Origin: G963666945 sp963666945
Lineage (GTDB): Bacteria; Bacteroidota; Bacteroidia; Bacteroidales; Marinifilaceae
Direction: 5' to 3'
Length of the DNA stretch: 64,000 nt
Assembly (NCBI GenBank): GCA_963666945.2
Contig: CAXXRT010000016.1
Coordinates: forward strand, 98,728 to 162,727
In this document: positions 8,239-17,824 of the stretch, piece by piece
Numbering within the stretch: the stretch's first letter is position 1
How the letters are laid out: each line of letters begins with the position of its first letter
The notes under the pieces: model-generated
Told to the model about the DNA's origin: nothing
Seen by the model: the letters and a program-made list of their open reading frames with translations, nothing else
The model's database searches: none
Program-made: the position numbers and the translations under genes

Positions 8239-10530
8239 TTACTGTCTCTTTCTTTTGAACCATAATAATGTTCCAAATATTCCTAATAAAGCTGGTATTA
8301 ATCCCATAAAACCGATTTTTACATAAAGCATATCTTTACGATAAACATACAGCTCATCATCAGATGATCTCTGTCTGCTTGTATCAAGGGGATATTGATT
8401 ATACGAAAGCCACTGGAACATACCTGGAATAAAGGAAATATTTGAAACATCCAAATATCTGTTTGAAGCAGATAATTCCACATTACTTATAAAATCAGAA
8501 TCACCCAATACAATTATTCTCTGTTCTTTATTAGCAATATTTCTACTTAAAGCCAATGCCAGATTATATGATTTTTCTGATTCTCCAACATTAGGGTTAA
8601 ATTTTGCCCTTTCATCCTCAAAGTCAGTAGTTTCAAGTTCATTCCAAATTCCTTTTTCCTTAGTAGTAAGTAAAGGAGTTACTTTAAAACCACTAGTTTC
8701 ACTATACTTCAAGGCTGCTACTCCTGACATAAGGGTTTTATAATTATAGCAATAATTATAATACAGTTTTTTAGAGATATCTTTGGAATCTTCAGTTAAA
8801 TTTCCAACAACCAAAGTAGGATTTTTATCTTTCCCAGGTTGAACTAAAATACCAGGTAATAAAGACACTCCAAATTGTTTTAAAAACGGATTCATTATAT
8901 CATCTCTATTTACGTCAGATGCTATAATTAAATTACCTCCTCTGGAGATATAATTATCCAATTTATTTGTCTCTTCTTTTGTAAAAGACTCCCTAATATC
9001 AGCAATTACAATTATATCTATATCATCAGGTATTTCCTTTTCCAACGAAAGCTTTACTCCATCAAATCCTTGATTTATTAAAGAGTATCTAAACTTCCTG
9101 TTATTGACAAAAGCACTATAATCTTTATCTCTATTCCTTTCAATTGACCTTTCTCCATGACCTGTTAAAAATCCAACCTTAGGAGCTTTTACCATCAATC
9201 TTTTTAGCGCAGTAACAACCTCTGTTTCTGAAGGATGTCTTCCATTATCATTAAAAAGTCTAAGAAATGTCTTTTGACCGTTCTCTCTAACTATTTGGCG
9301 AACAAAGACATTTTCTTCAGAACTAAGATTAATGGTGTTTTTAATTTCCTCAGGAGATAAAAAGTTCTTAAAATTATAATCATGAACCTTACATAACCTT
9401 TTAGCAATTTGTTTTTCATTCATATTACGATGACGATAGTAAATATTAGGATTATTCACTTTGTCATAATAGTAAATGTAATTCATCTTAATCTCTGGCT
9501 TAAACCTTAGATATTTAGCAAAGCGTTTCTTATCGTCATTAACATTTTCAGGACTACCTACATAGAAATCATTATCCAAAAGATTACAATATGAGTTTAT
9601 TGTCATCCCCCCCTCAAGCTTTGCTAAGATCTCCTGACTATTCTTTGTAAGAGTATTTGACTTAGTTGCTGTTGAGTCATAATATACTTTTAAAGCCGGA
9701 ATAGTTGTTATATAACCCAGTAGAATTGCAATCAAAAGAGCCCCAATATATTTAGTTCCAACCTTTAGTAAAGAATGATTGTTAGTAGATGAATTTAGTT
9801 TAATTATACTAAATATCAAAAACAATGAAATGACTATTATAAAATATATAAAATCCTCACTACCAATCAATCCAACCAAGAAATCATCTGTTCTACTTGA
9901 TATAGACAACCAATATGTTATATCTCTTACAAATTCAAAACTTTGCCCTACTTCTCCAATATAATTCAACACAGCCAAAACAGCAAAAGTTCCCATAGCT
10001 GCTACAACCTGATATGATGTTAAGCAAGACATAAACAAACCTATAGCTGAATAGGCACATATTAATAAAAACATCCCCAAACCAGCAGTAAGTATAGTCG
10101 GAATATCTAGGTCTTTTATTCCAAAAATACCGAATATAATTAATGGAGTTAGAATTAGAATAAATACAAAACAATACATTACCATTGCAAAATATTTTCC
10201 TAAAACTATCTTTATATTAGTTATTGGAGAGGAAAAAAGCAGTTTTATAGAGCCACTATTAATTTCTCTACTAATTAAGCCCATTGTCAACAATGGTATA
10301 TACATATACAAATTTTTCTGCATTGAACTAAACAAGGCATACTTTGTAAATACCTGAGCTGTGAGATTATAAAGACTCTTTCCCAATGCATTGTATTTGA
10401 TACATTGATCTAAAGAATCACAAAATAACATTCCTGATTGAAAAGCAAAGATCATTAACACAATCCATGCAACAGGAGAAAAAAACAGAGTACGTAATTC
10501 TGTTTTAGCTATTCTAAAAATTGTTTTCAT
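8239..10530 (-). CDS. ABC-2 permease fused to GldG-type auxiliary domain (second copy)
   Basis: 763 residues with the same architecture as its neighbours. The N-terminal permease runs over about 1-240 (FFSPVAWIVLMIFAF, LLTMGLISREINSGSIKLLFSSP, TSYQVVAAMGTFAVLAVLNYIG). A linker helix follows, then a GldG-like extracytoplasmic region with the family motif FLTGHGERSIERN near 445, a DSDF motif near 685, and a last membrane helix before FKRKRQ. It is closest to the copy at 10571-12877, sharing for example the RDYS/KDYS-FVNNR and NQGFDGV blocks. It starts 40 bases after that gene ends. Two adjacent non-identical permeases behind one ATPase suggest a heterodimeric membrane part. The substrate is unknown. 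Confidence 0.9.
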   Translation of the reverse strand: MKTIFRIAKTELRTLFFSPVAWIVLMIFAFQSGMLFCDSLDQCIKYNALGKSLYNLTAQVFTKYALFSSMQKNLYMYIPLLTMGLISREINSGSIKLLFSSPITNIKIVLGKYFAMVMYCFVFILILTPLIIFGIFGIKDLDIPTILTAGLGMFLLICAYSAIGLFMSCLTSYQVVAAMGTFAVLAVLNYIGEVGQSFEFVRDITYWLSISSRTDDFLVGLIGSEDFIYFIIVISLFLIFSIIKLNSSTNNHSLLKVGTKYIGALLIAILLGYITTIPALKVYYDSTATKSNTLTKNSQEILAKLEGGMTINSYCNLLDNDFYVGSPENVNDDKKRFAKYLRFKPEIKMNYIYYYDKVNNPNIYYRHRNMNEKQIAKRLCKVHDYNFKNFLSPEEIKNTINLSSEENVFVRQIVRENGQKTFLRLFNDNGRHPSETEVVTALKRLMVKAPKVGFLTGHGERSIERNRDKDYSAFVNNRKFRYSLINQGFDGVKLSLEKEIPDDIDIIVIADIRESFTKEETNKLDNYISRGGNLIIASDVNRDDIMNPFLKQFGVSLLPGILVQPGKDKNPTLVVGNLTEDSKDISKKLYYNYCYNYKTLMSGVAALKYSETSGFKVTPLLTTKEKGIWNELETTDFEDERAKFNPNVGESEKSYNLALALSRNIANKEQRIIVLGDSDFISNVELSASNRYLDVSNISFIPGMFQWLSYNQYPLDTSRQRSSDDELYVYRKDMLYVKIGFMGLIPALLGIFGTLLWFKRKRQ

Positions 10531-10570
10531 ACAAAAAATTTTAAGGAAACATAAGATCTCCTATTAAGTA

Positions 10571-12877
10571 CTAATTAGTCTTACGCTTAAACCAAATATA
10601 ACAACCAGAAAATATTAATAACAAAGGTATAATCCATATAAATAATATCTTTACAAAAATACTATACTCGTATCCAAGACTAATATCATCATCAATTGTT
10701 CTTGGTCTTCTTGTATCTATTGGATAAGCACCATAACTCATCCATTCAAAGATTCCTGGAATAATTTCCATATTTTTTGCACCAATCTTGTTACGCGCAC
10801 GAGCTAACTCCCCGTTACTAATAAAATCACTATCTCCAAATATCATTATACGTTGTTCTTTATTTGCCTTTTTACGGCTTAATGCGAGTGCAGCAACATA
10901 AGATTTCTCAACTTCTCCAATATTTGGATTCAATAATGTAGGCTCTTCTAAAAAATCCTCTGTTTCTAATTCATTCCAACTTAAAGAATCATTAGAAACT
11001 AAGAGAGGCATTATTTTAAAATCCCCGTTGTCTTTATAACTTAATCCTGCTGTTCCTGGTAAAGCAATTTTATAGCCACGAGCAGCCGTCTGCTCTATAC
11101 GATAAGAAAATTTTGTAGCTTCATCTGTAAAATTTCCAGCCAAAATATTAGGTGTTACATCCTCAATCTTTTGAACCAGATTTCCTTTCATAAGCTTAAC
11201 ACCAAATTGCTCAATAAAAGGATTCAATAAAGAGCGGCGCTCTGGCTCCCCTGCAATAATCATATTTCCTCCTTTGGAAATATAATTATTCAATTTTTCA
11301 ATTTCCGAAGAATTAAGAGGCTCCCTTAAATCTGCTAAAACAAGAACAGAAATATCTTCCGGGATATCATTATTTCCGGAGACAGAAACATTTACACCGT
11401 CAAAACCTTGATTAATCATTGAATTCCTATACGAACGATTATTCACAAAAGAACTATAATCCCTACTTCTGTTACGATTGATTGTTCGTTCTCCATGACC
11501 GGTTAAAAAACCTATTTTTGGAGATTCAACAATAAAACGTTTAAATGCTGCTGTAATCTCTGACTCACGAGGATGCTTCCAATTATCTGAATAAATTCTA
11601 AGCCAGGAAGTCTGTCCGTTTTCTCTTACCAACTGTCTAACAAACTTATTACCTTCAGGTTTTAAATCAATAATTTCACGTATTTCTTCAGAAGATAAAA
11701 ATGTATCAAAGTCCAGATCATATATTTCTGCCACTTTCTTGGCCATATCTTCCTCTGATAAGTTAGGATATTTATTATACAAATATGGATTATGCACCTT
11801 ATCATAGTAATATACATACTTCATTTTAATATCTGGCTTAAACCTTAAATATTGTTTAAATCTCCCTTGATCTCCCTTAATAGCTGCAGGTAAACCGTAA
11901 AAACAGTTATTATCCAGAACATTCACATAAGTGACTATTGTTAGGTCTCCATCCAGCTTACCTATTACATCCTGACTATTGGGAGTCAAAGTATTCGCTT
12001 GTGTATAGGAAGCATCGTGATACAGCATAAAAGAAGGTCTTATACTAAAATACCCCAATAAAATAGCAATAAATAAAACACCACAATACCTCAAGGTATT
12101 GGAAATCTTAGAACGACATTTAACTTTTGAATCTAATTTTATAATACTAAATATTACAAATAAAGATATTACTATTAAAAAATATAGTACATCTTCGCTA
12201 CAAATTAGTCCTTTTATAAACTCATAAGCTCTTCCTGAAATTGACAACCAGTAAGTTATATCTCGAACAAATGCAATATCCTGTCCTACTCCTCCAATAA
12301 AATTTAAAACTGCCAAAACAGCTAAAGTACCCATGGCTGAAACTACCTGATATGATGTCAGACAAGACATAAATAATCCAATTGCAGCATAAGAACATAT
12401 TAATAAATATAAACCAAGCAAACCAGATAAAACCAGGGGTAAATCAAAATTATTAATAGTAGTTGCACTAAAAAAGACTGTTACTGCCAGAACTAAAATA
12501 AGAAGTAAGCAATAAATTAACATTGCAGTATACTTACCTAATATTATTTTTACATTTGAAATAGGTGAAGAAAACAACAATTTTATTGAACCACTTTTTA
12601 ACTCCCTACTTACAAGTCCCATGGTTAATAAAGGCATATATAAAAATAAAACACTCTGCATTTTAGTAAATAATCCCAGACCTAACCCACCTGTAAAAAT
12701 ACCATTTGTTATATCCCATAGAGGGTATCCCAAGGACTTTGATTTTAACTGAGAACAAAAAAAATCTGAAAACGCTAAATTAGCCTGGAATGCAAATATA
12801 ACCAACACAAGCCAAGCTACAGGAGAATAAAATAATGTAAATAACTCCGTTTTAGCTATTCTATATATAGTTTTCAT
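10571..12877 (-). CDS. ABC-2 permease fused to GldG-type auxiliary domain (first copy)
   Basis: 768 residues. The permease portion covers about 1-245 (FYSPVAWLVLVIFAFQ, LLTMGLVSRELKSGSIKLLFSSP). The next helix is near 265-280 (CGVLFIAILLGYFS). The GldG/ABC_transp_aux region carries FLTGHGERTINRN and IFGDSDFISNGE, and a C-terminal helix precedes WFKRKTN. The ATG is 14 bases after the stop of the ATPase at 12892-13830, so ATPase, first permease and second permease form one unit. Paralogous to 8239-10530 and, less closely, 4645-6984. In gliding Bacteroidetes GldA, GldF and GldG are separate proteins of one transporter; here F-like and G-like parts are fused, and nothing ties the system to gliding. 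Confidence 0.9.
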   Translation of the reverse strand: MKTIYRIAKTELFTLFYSPVAWLVLVIFAFQANLAFSDFFCSQLKSKSLGYPLWDITNGIFTGGLGLGLFTKMQSVLFLYMPLLTMGLVSRELKSGSIKLLFSSPISNVKIILGKYTAMLIYCLLLILVLAVTVFFSATTINNFDLPLVLSGLLGLYLLICSYAAIGLFMSCLTSYQVVSAMGTLAVLAVLNFIGGVGQDIAFVRDITYWLSISGRAYEFIKGLICSEDVLYFLIVISLFVIFSIIKLDSKVKCRSKISNTLRYCGVLFIAILLGYFSIRPSFMLYHDASYTQANTLTPNSQDVIGKLDGDLTIVTYVNVLDNNCFYGLPAAIKGDQGRFKQYLRFKPDIKMKYVYYYDKVHNPYLYNKYPNLSEEDMAKKVAEIYDLDFDTFLSSEEIREIIDLKPEGNKFVRQLVRENGQTSWLRIYSDNWKHPRESEITAAFKRFIVESPKIGFLTGHGERTINRNRSRDYSSFVNNRSYRNSMINQGFDGVNVSVSGNNDIPEDISVLVLADLREPLNSSEIEKLNNYISKGGNMIIAGEPERRSLLNPFIEQFGVKLMKGNLVQKIEDVTPNILAGNFTDEATKFSYRIEQTAARGYKIALPGTAGLSYKDNGDFKIMPLLVSNDSLSWNELETEDFLEEPTLLNPNIGEVEKSYVAALALSRKKANKEQRIMIFGDSDFISNGELARARNKIGAKNMEIIPGIFEWMSYGAYPIDTRRPRTIDDDISLGYEYSIFVKILFIWIIPLLLIFSGCYIWFKRKTN

Positions 12878-12891
12878 AAATTTCCTAATTT

Positions 12892-13830
12892 TTAATTTTG
12901 CTTATACTTTGACAACTTAGCAAATATGGTTTCCAGTGAAACTTTCTCCATATTTATTTCTTTAAGTCTCCAACCATTTGCAACACTTAACTCTACTAAT
13001 CTTTCCGCTAAATCATTAGTTGAACTATACTTAAGTCTAAACTTATTATCCCCCATAACATCAACGTTAACAACCTCTTTTATAGATTCCAATTCCTCTA
13101 TTGCTGGAGGGGCCATAAAAGAAGCCTGCAAAGTATTTGGTTCTATATAATGGTTAAATGAATCCATTGTTCCATCAAATACCAAACGCCCGGATTCAAT
13201 CATCTTAATATGATCACATGTGTTCTCTACTTCCGACAATATATGAGTAGAGAAAATTACTAAACGTTCCTCAGCTATATCATTAATTAAATTACGGATT
13301 TCCAATATTTGATTTGGGTCAAGACCATTTGTAGGTTCATCCATTACAACAAATTTGGGATTATGAAGAATTGATTGAGCAATACCAACTCTCTGCTGAA
13401 ATCCTCCCGACAAATTACGAATTACTCGTTTCCTAAAATGTGTAATGCCACATCTGTCCATTGCAGCTTCAACAGATGACTTTACTTTCTTACTATCAAC
13501 TAAACGCAAATGAGCACAATGAGTTAAATACTCTTCTATAGTTAAATCAAAATGTAATGGAGGTTTCTGCGGTAAAAAACCTATACATTTTTTAGCCTCA
13601 ACAGGATTTCCCCTCAAGTTTATTCCATTTATAAATATTTCCCCTTCTGTCTGATTCAAAACCCCGCACATAATATTCATTGTTGTTGATTTACCAGCTC
13701 CATTTGAACCAACTAAACCTAATACACCTTTATCATTAAATTCAAAACTTAAATCTTTTATTGCCCACTGCTTACCTCCATTATATGAATGTGATAAATT
13801 TTCTACTTTTATTATACTACTATTTTTCAT
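12892..13830 (-). CDS. ABC transporter ATPase, GldA/CcmA-like (first copy)
   Basis: 312-residue ATP-binding subunit and first gene of the ABC/MutS cluster. Walker A GSNGAGKST is at 41-49, the Q-loop is FLPQKPPLH, the signature is LSGGFQQR (about 140-147), Walker B is VVMDEPTNGLDPNQ, and the switch histidine is in FSTHIL. A C-terminal extension of about 80 residues is shared with the second ATPase. It lies 215 bases downstream of the PKD-like lipoprotein gene, with a strong hairpin in between, so it is likely to be transcribed separately or by readthrough. Confidence 0.94.
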   Translation of the reverse strand: MKNSSIIKVENLSHSYNGGKQWAIKDLSFEFNDKGVLGLVGSNGAGKSTTMNIMCGVLNQTEGEIFINGINLRGNPVEAKKCIGFLPQKPPLHFDLTIEEYLTHCAHLRLVDSKKVKSSVEAAMDRCGITHFRKRVIRNLSGGFQQRVGIAQSILHNPKFVVMDEPTNGLDPNQILEIRNLINDIAEERLVIFSTHILSEVENTCDHIKMIESGRLVFDGTMDSFNHYIEPNTLQASFMAPPAIEELESIKEVVNVDVMGDNKFRLKYSSTNDLAERLVELSVANGWRLKEINMEKVSLETIFAKLSKYKQN

Positions 13831-14008
13831 CAGATATAAATTAATGTTAACAAAAAAATAAATCAGGAATTATTATACCAGAAAACTACTTCCAATACAT
13901 TTATAATTATGCAAATAAAATAAGCTATTAAAAAATACAAGAATCCTCCTATAATGTTTATAGAAATAAACATTTCATATTCTCAAAAACTAATTTATGT
14001 AAGTTAAG

Positions 14009-14036
14009 AAAGTTGGGGTAAAATACCCCCAACTTC
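14009..14036 (-). terminator. Terminator between the lipoprotein operon and the ABC cluster
   Basis: On the minus strand AAGTTGGGGG and CCCCAACTT form a GC-rich stem around a TATTTTA loop, followed by TCTT. It starts 10 bases after the stop of the PKD-like lipoprotein gene and precedes the first ABC ATPase. It would end or reduce transcription coming from the SusCD operon. Confidence 0.75.
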
Positions 14037-14045
14037 TTTAAAAGA

Positions 14046-15594
14046 CTAATACTGCCACTTATAGTATTTCTTATCAAGGATATCTACAATCTTTCCAAAA
14101 TTATTTTTTGAAGTGTAAAGTAAATCCATCTTTAGCTCTCCCAAAAATTTATCAGAAATATCGTACAAAAGAAACTCCCCTGTTTCGAAGCCTATGGCCA
14201 GTTTATCATTCAAATCCTTGTTGAATTGAATACAGGTTATCTTCTTATCTCCAAAATCAGCTATTAACACAGGCTCTGTTCTTGTTCCCCTGTCGAAAAG
14301 ATAAAGTTCACTGTTATTTGAACCGGAAGAGATAAATACGTATTCCCTGTTTGGAAGAGGAACAATCATACTATTCTCGTTAATTCTGGAATTAGGAATC
14401 TCATACTGCTTAATTGTTCCTACCAATGAAATATACTGATCCAAAGCAAATTCCTGAGCATAATATTTTTCTTCTCCTGGCTCCTTATAAACCGCAAAAA
14501 ACGAGCCTTGGTAATAAGCTTTTGTAGATGCATACTTACAGCAAACAAATTTCTTATCTATATTGTTTAAGTTTATGATATCTTCCGGAATATTTCCTTT
14601 GATAACAGTCATTTCACAACTCTGGTCTCCATTATAGCTATCTCTTACCCCAAGAAAACGATTGTTTAATTTATCATGTATTAAGAAAAATCTTGATTTA
14701 AATACTTTTGCAGGAATAATATCCCCGACCGATAAACCTCCCTGGAAATATGCAGGAACTTTTAGAAAATAGCCACTATGCATATCCTTGTCTGAACACT
14801 GCTTTCTTACAAACATTCTACCGTCATAATTCAATATATAACTAGATAAAGCACAATGGATCACATCAACCGGTTTAAAATCATCGGGCAGTGTTTGTCC
14901 AACAAATTCCTTTTCCAAACTAAACGCTTGTTTTAAATATGTTCCTTCCAGGTCAATAACTCCCTGACCTCCCTGCTGTAATACAGTAACCTCTGAATTA
15001 GAACAGCTCCAGTGAGAAGGCCAGTGTTCGTATAGCATAATGGGATTGGAACCTAATTCTTTTCCATCATTGCTATTTTTATAAGCATCTAAAAATTCCT
15101 TATAAACAATAACCTTTTCCTCTTGTCCGGTTCCCATATTTACCGTCTTGGTACTTGGTTGTACAAAACAAATCCTTGACTTCCCATCCTTTTCAGCAAG
15201 AACCATCCAGCCAGTCTTATATTTTGAAGCAACAGACACACTCGCTTTCCAAAAATATTTTAAATCATTTAATTTATTGTAAAACGGTCAAATACAATGT
15301 AAAAGAACCTGCTGTATCTGCTACATAAGAAAACTCTTTCTCATTAGAAATAACTTTCCCCCCATCAATTTTCCATGAAAATTTTAGCAAATCGTCAGAT
15401 AAGCTATCTCCGCTAAATTTTAATACAGGAGAAAAAAGGACAGTATCACCTTCATTTATTCCATAACTATAACCTATATTTTTTATAGTTATATTATTCA
15501 AATCTAAATAGCTATAGTTTCCCTTGTCTTCATAGCATCCAACTAATAAGGAAGCAATAAACAGCACTATTATATATATTTGTTTCATATTCAT
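14046..15594 (-). CDS. PKD-like family lipoprotein, one frameshift as read
   Basis: Surface or periplasmic lipoprotein found with DUF4843-like and SusD proteins in Bacteroidetes uptake loci. The N-terminal part has a signal peptide with lipobox LVGC (CYEDKGNYSY follows) and a PKD-like region (WKIDGGKVISNE). The rest is a 400-residue region starting YKTGWMVLAEKDGKSRICF, which is typical of the second half of these proteins. The frame breaks at about 15281-15284, a run of four A (T on the coding strand). Removing or adding one base joins LYLTV to NDLKYFWKASVSVASKYKTGW. The start is ambiguous between ATG at 15594 and 15588, just after the stop of the upstream gene at 15599. The ligand is unknown. 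Confidence 0.8.
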
Positions 15595-15598
15595 TATT

Positions 15599-16296
15599 TT
15601 ATCCAATTACACTTACATTCATTTCAGAACCATCTTCTTCATAAACAGTACGTCCTTCTTCTTTTTCTTTTATAAGATAATACTTAAAAATAATGGCATA
15701 ACTTCTTATCTCGCTCTCATTACTGTCTGATAAATCTCCAACTTTTGTCACTTCCATAAAAAGTTTAAACTTTTTCTCCGAATATTCCCCAAGATAGAAA
15801 TCTGTAACATCATCATCCCACCAGGAAGGTTTAGAAACCATATCAGAAAAAATAATATTGGCAAATCTAAACTCAAATGGACCCGCGAAAAAAGTTTTCA
15901 TTCTCAACTATATTCAAAAAAAAGCTTTACTTCCTTAGTTTTTAATTCAACAGAATTTATCAGCTCTACATTTACTGTGTCCTTTGACTTTCCATTTTTC
16001 AAAGACTAAGTTCTCCGGTAATTTAAAATATTTACTGTCAGCTGTTGTATATTGCTCGTTCACGGCTACTTTATAACTCAAATCTCTATCTAAAGGCAAT
16101 CCAGCAAGACTAACTTCTAAAGGAACAATAATTTTTTCTTTCCCCCGGAAAAAAGAAAAAAGATAAGGATACACTGTCTGTCTTCAACGCTTTTAGAGAA
16201 ATATATATATCTTCCTCCGGAATACTTTTCAATTTCCTCCTCTTGACAAGAAACTAAAAACAATAAACATATTATAAATATCAAATACTTTTTCAT
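15599..16296 (-). CDS. DUF4843-like lipoprotein, frameshifted as read
   Basis: Reconstructed protein of about 230 residues. The ATG at 16296 opens a lipoprotein signal (MKKYLIFIICLLFLVSC) followed by EEEIEKYSGGRYIYFSK. The continuing pieces are at 15947-16174 (VPLEVSLAGLPLDRDLSYKV) and 15599-15907 (PFEFRFANIIFSDMVSKPSWWDD). At least two indels separate these, one of them next to a CTTTTTTCTTTTTTCC tract. DUF4843 proteins sit between SusD and the PKD-like lipoprotein in many Bacteroidetes loci, and the order here is the same. The ATG overlaps the SusD stop (ATGA). The molecular role is not established; the assignment rests on pattern and position. Confidence 0.7.
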
Positions 16297-17814
16297 AATT
16301 CAAAAATTAGTTGTTTACAAGATTCCAAATCTGGAGTTGGAATAACAAAGTTCTGAGACATATCAAAAACATGACCCTCTGAAAACGATATCCAAATTCA
16401 AACGCTTATAGAAATAGAACATCTGACCTTTCCCCAAATAAACTCTTTCTGATATTCAGATTTAATTTCTTTCATAAAATTTTCTTTACTGCTAACATCA
16501 ATAAGTTTTTTGGATCCTCTTCCATCTCTTGAGTTTTTTCACCGCCAGTCTTGCTTCCTCTTTATCAAAATCATACATACATTCTGCATATATTAGAAGC
16601 ATCTCGCTAAATCTTATCACAGGTATCATCTTATTGTTAAATTCACCGTATCGTCCATCGTTCTTAAAATATTTCTTTGATATAAAAGCATCACCAACCT
16701 TTTTCTCAATAATTCTTGCATATCTATAGTCCTTCTCTATATCATCAATTACTCCGGAACATTCAGTTCCACTTCAAATAATTCCTCTATATTATTTAAT
16801 TCCAAAGTCCATAGGACCATTAGGTACCGCAACTCTCGTATAATTCAGACAACTTATCGTTATACAAAGCAAATATCACATCGTCATAAAGCATTGGTTA
16901 TTCCATCTCCAATATCATAAGTATTTGTAAACTTAAAATATTTTAGATCTATTAAATATTTTGCTTCTTTTAAGGCTTTATCCATATCGCCTTTTATATA
17001 GATAGACTCTGGCTTTTTAATGCTTTTATAGCATAATAGTTTAATCTGTAACCCCTGAAACTTAAAAAATCGCCCAGACCGTATGCAGTAGAATGTTCCA
17101 AACCTCATTTCTCTACGCTGCATTATTACGCTATTAATAGAATCAAATTTTATGCGTACACTGCTCTCTCCTATTTCCAGGTCAGAAATTATTTTATCCA
17201 AAATGGTATTTATGTCCTTTTTTTCAGATATTATGGAAGGAAATTTCTCACTATAAGGAATACCTTCTTTGGAAGAGCCGGCAACAAAAGATGGGCCAAA
17301 AATCCTCAACAAATCAAAATGTAAAAATGCCCTCAAAGCATAAGCTTCACCTTTTACTAAATTAAACTCGTCCTCTTCCTTCTCCATCATTAAAAATCTC
17401 CCCACTGTCCTTCCTCTAAATGTTGAATTATATTATTTGCAGTTCGCTATCGCGTTATATGATTTTAGCCAGATATCATGCTATACGTTGTTTTGCATAG
17501 CTGTTTTTATAATCATATTGATCTTCCTCTATTGTATAAAGATAGGCATAGTCATTACAAATTATACAAACTATTTATAATCATAAGTCTGAGCCAGGAC
17601 ATCCATATAACCCCCATGTCAATTCCTTGCCGTACATCTCTTTAGTTGAAATGTTATATTATACACCCCCAATAATGCATTTCTATATCCCTGAGAAGAC
17701 TCAAACAGTTCGCTTTCTTCTCCTACCTGTCCCTGAGGTGTAACATCTAACCAATCCTGACAAGAAAATAAAAAGATTGGTATTAATACATATAAATATC
17801 TTTAATTTTTTCAT
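16293..17814 (-). CDS. RagB/SusD-family outer-membrane lipoprotein, heavily frameshifted as read
   Basis: SusD-like surface lipoprotein that caps the SusC pore and binds ligand. The ATG at 17814 gives MKKLKIFIC and, after a one-base correction, SCQDWLDVTPQGQVGEESELF and GYRNALLGVY, the hallmark SusD N-terminus. The piece at 16884-17405 carries the SusD core (LVKGEAYALRAFLHFDLLRIFG). The C-terminus reads EGHVFDMSQNFVIPTPDLE before a TGA that overlaps the next ATG. Reconstructed length is about 505 residues, normal for the family. Several indels break the frame. The gene starts right after SusC and precedes the DUF4843-like gene, the usual order. Confidence 0.85.
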
Positions 17815-17824
17815 AACTTATATG

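Noticed and set aside
4645..13830. Gliding motility locus (gldA/gldF/gldG)
   Set aside because: The domain types match, but F-like and G-like parts are fused and triplicated and no other gld or spr genes are present.
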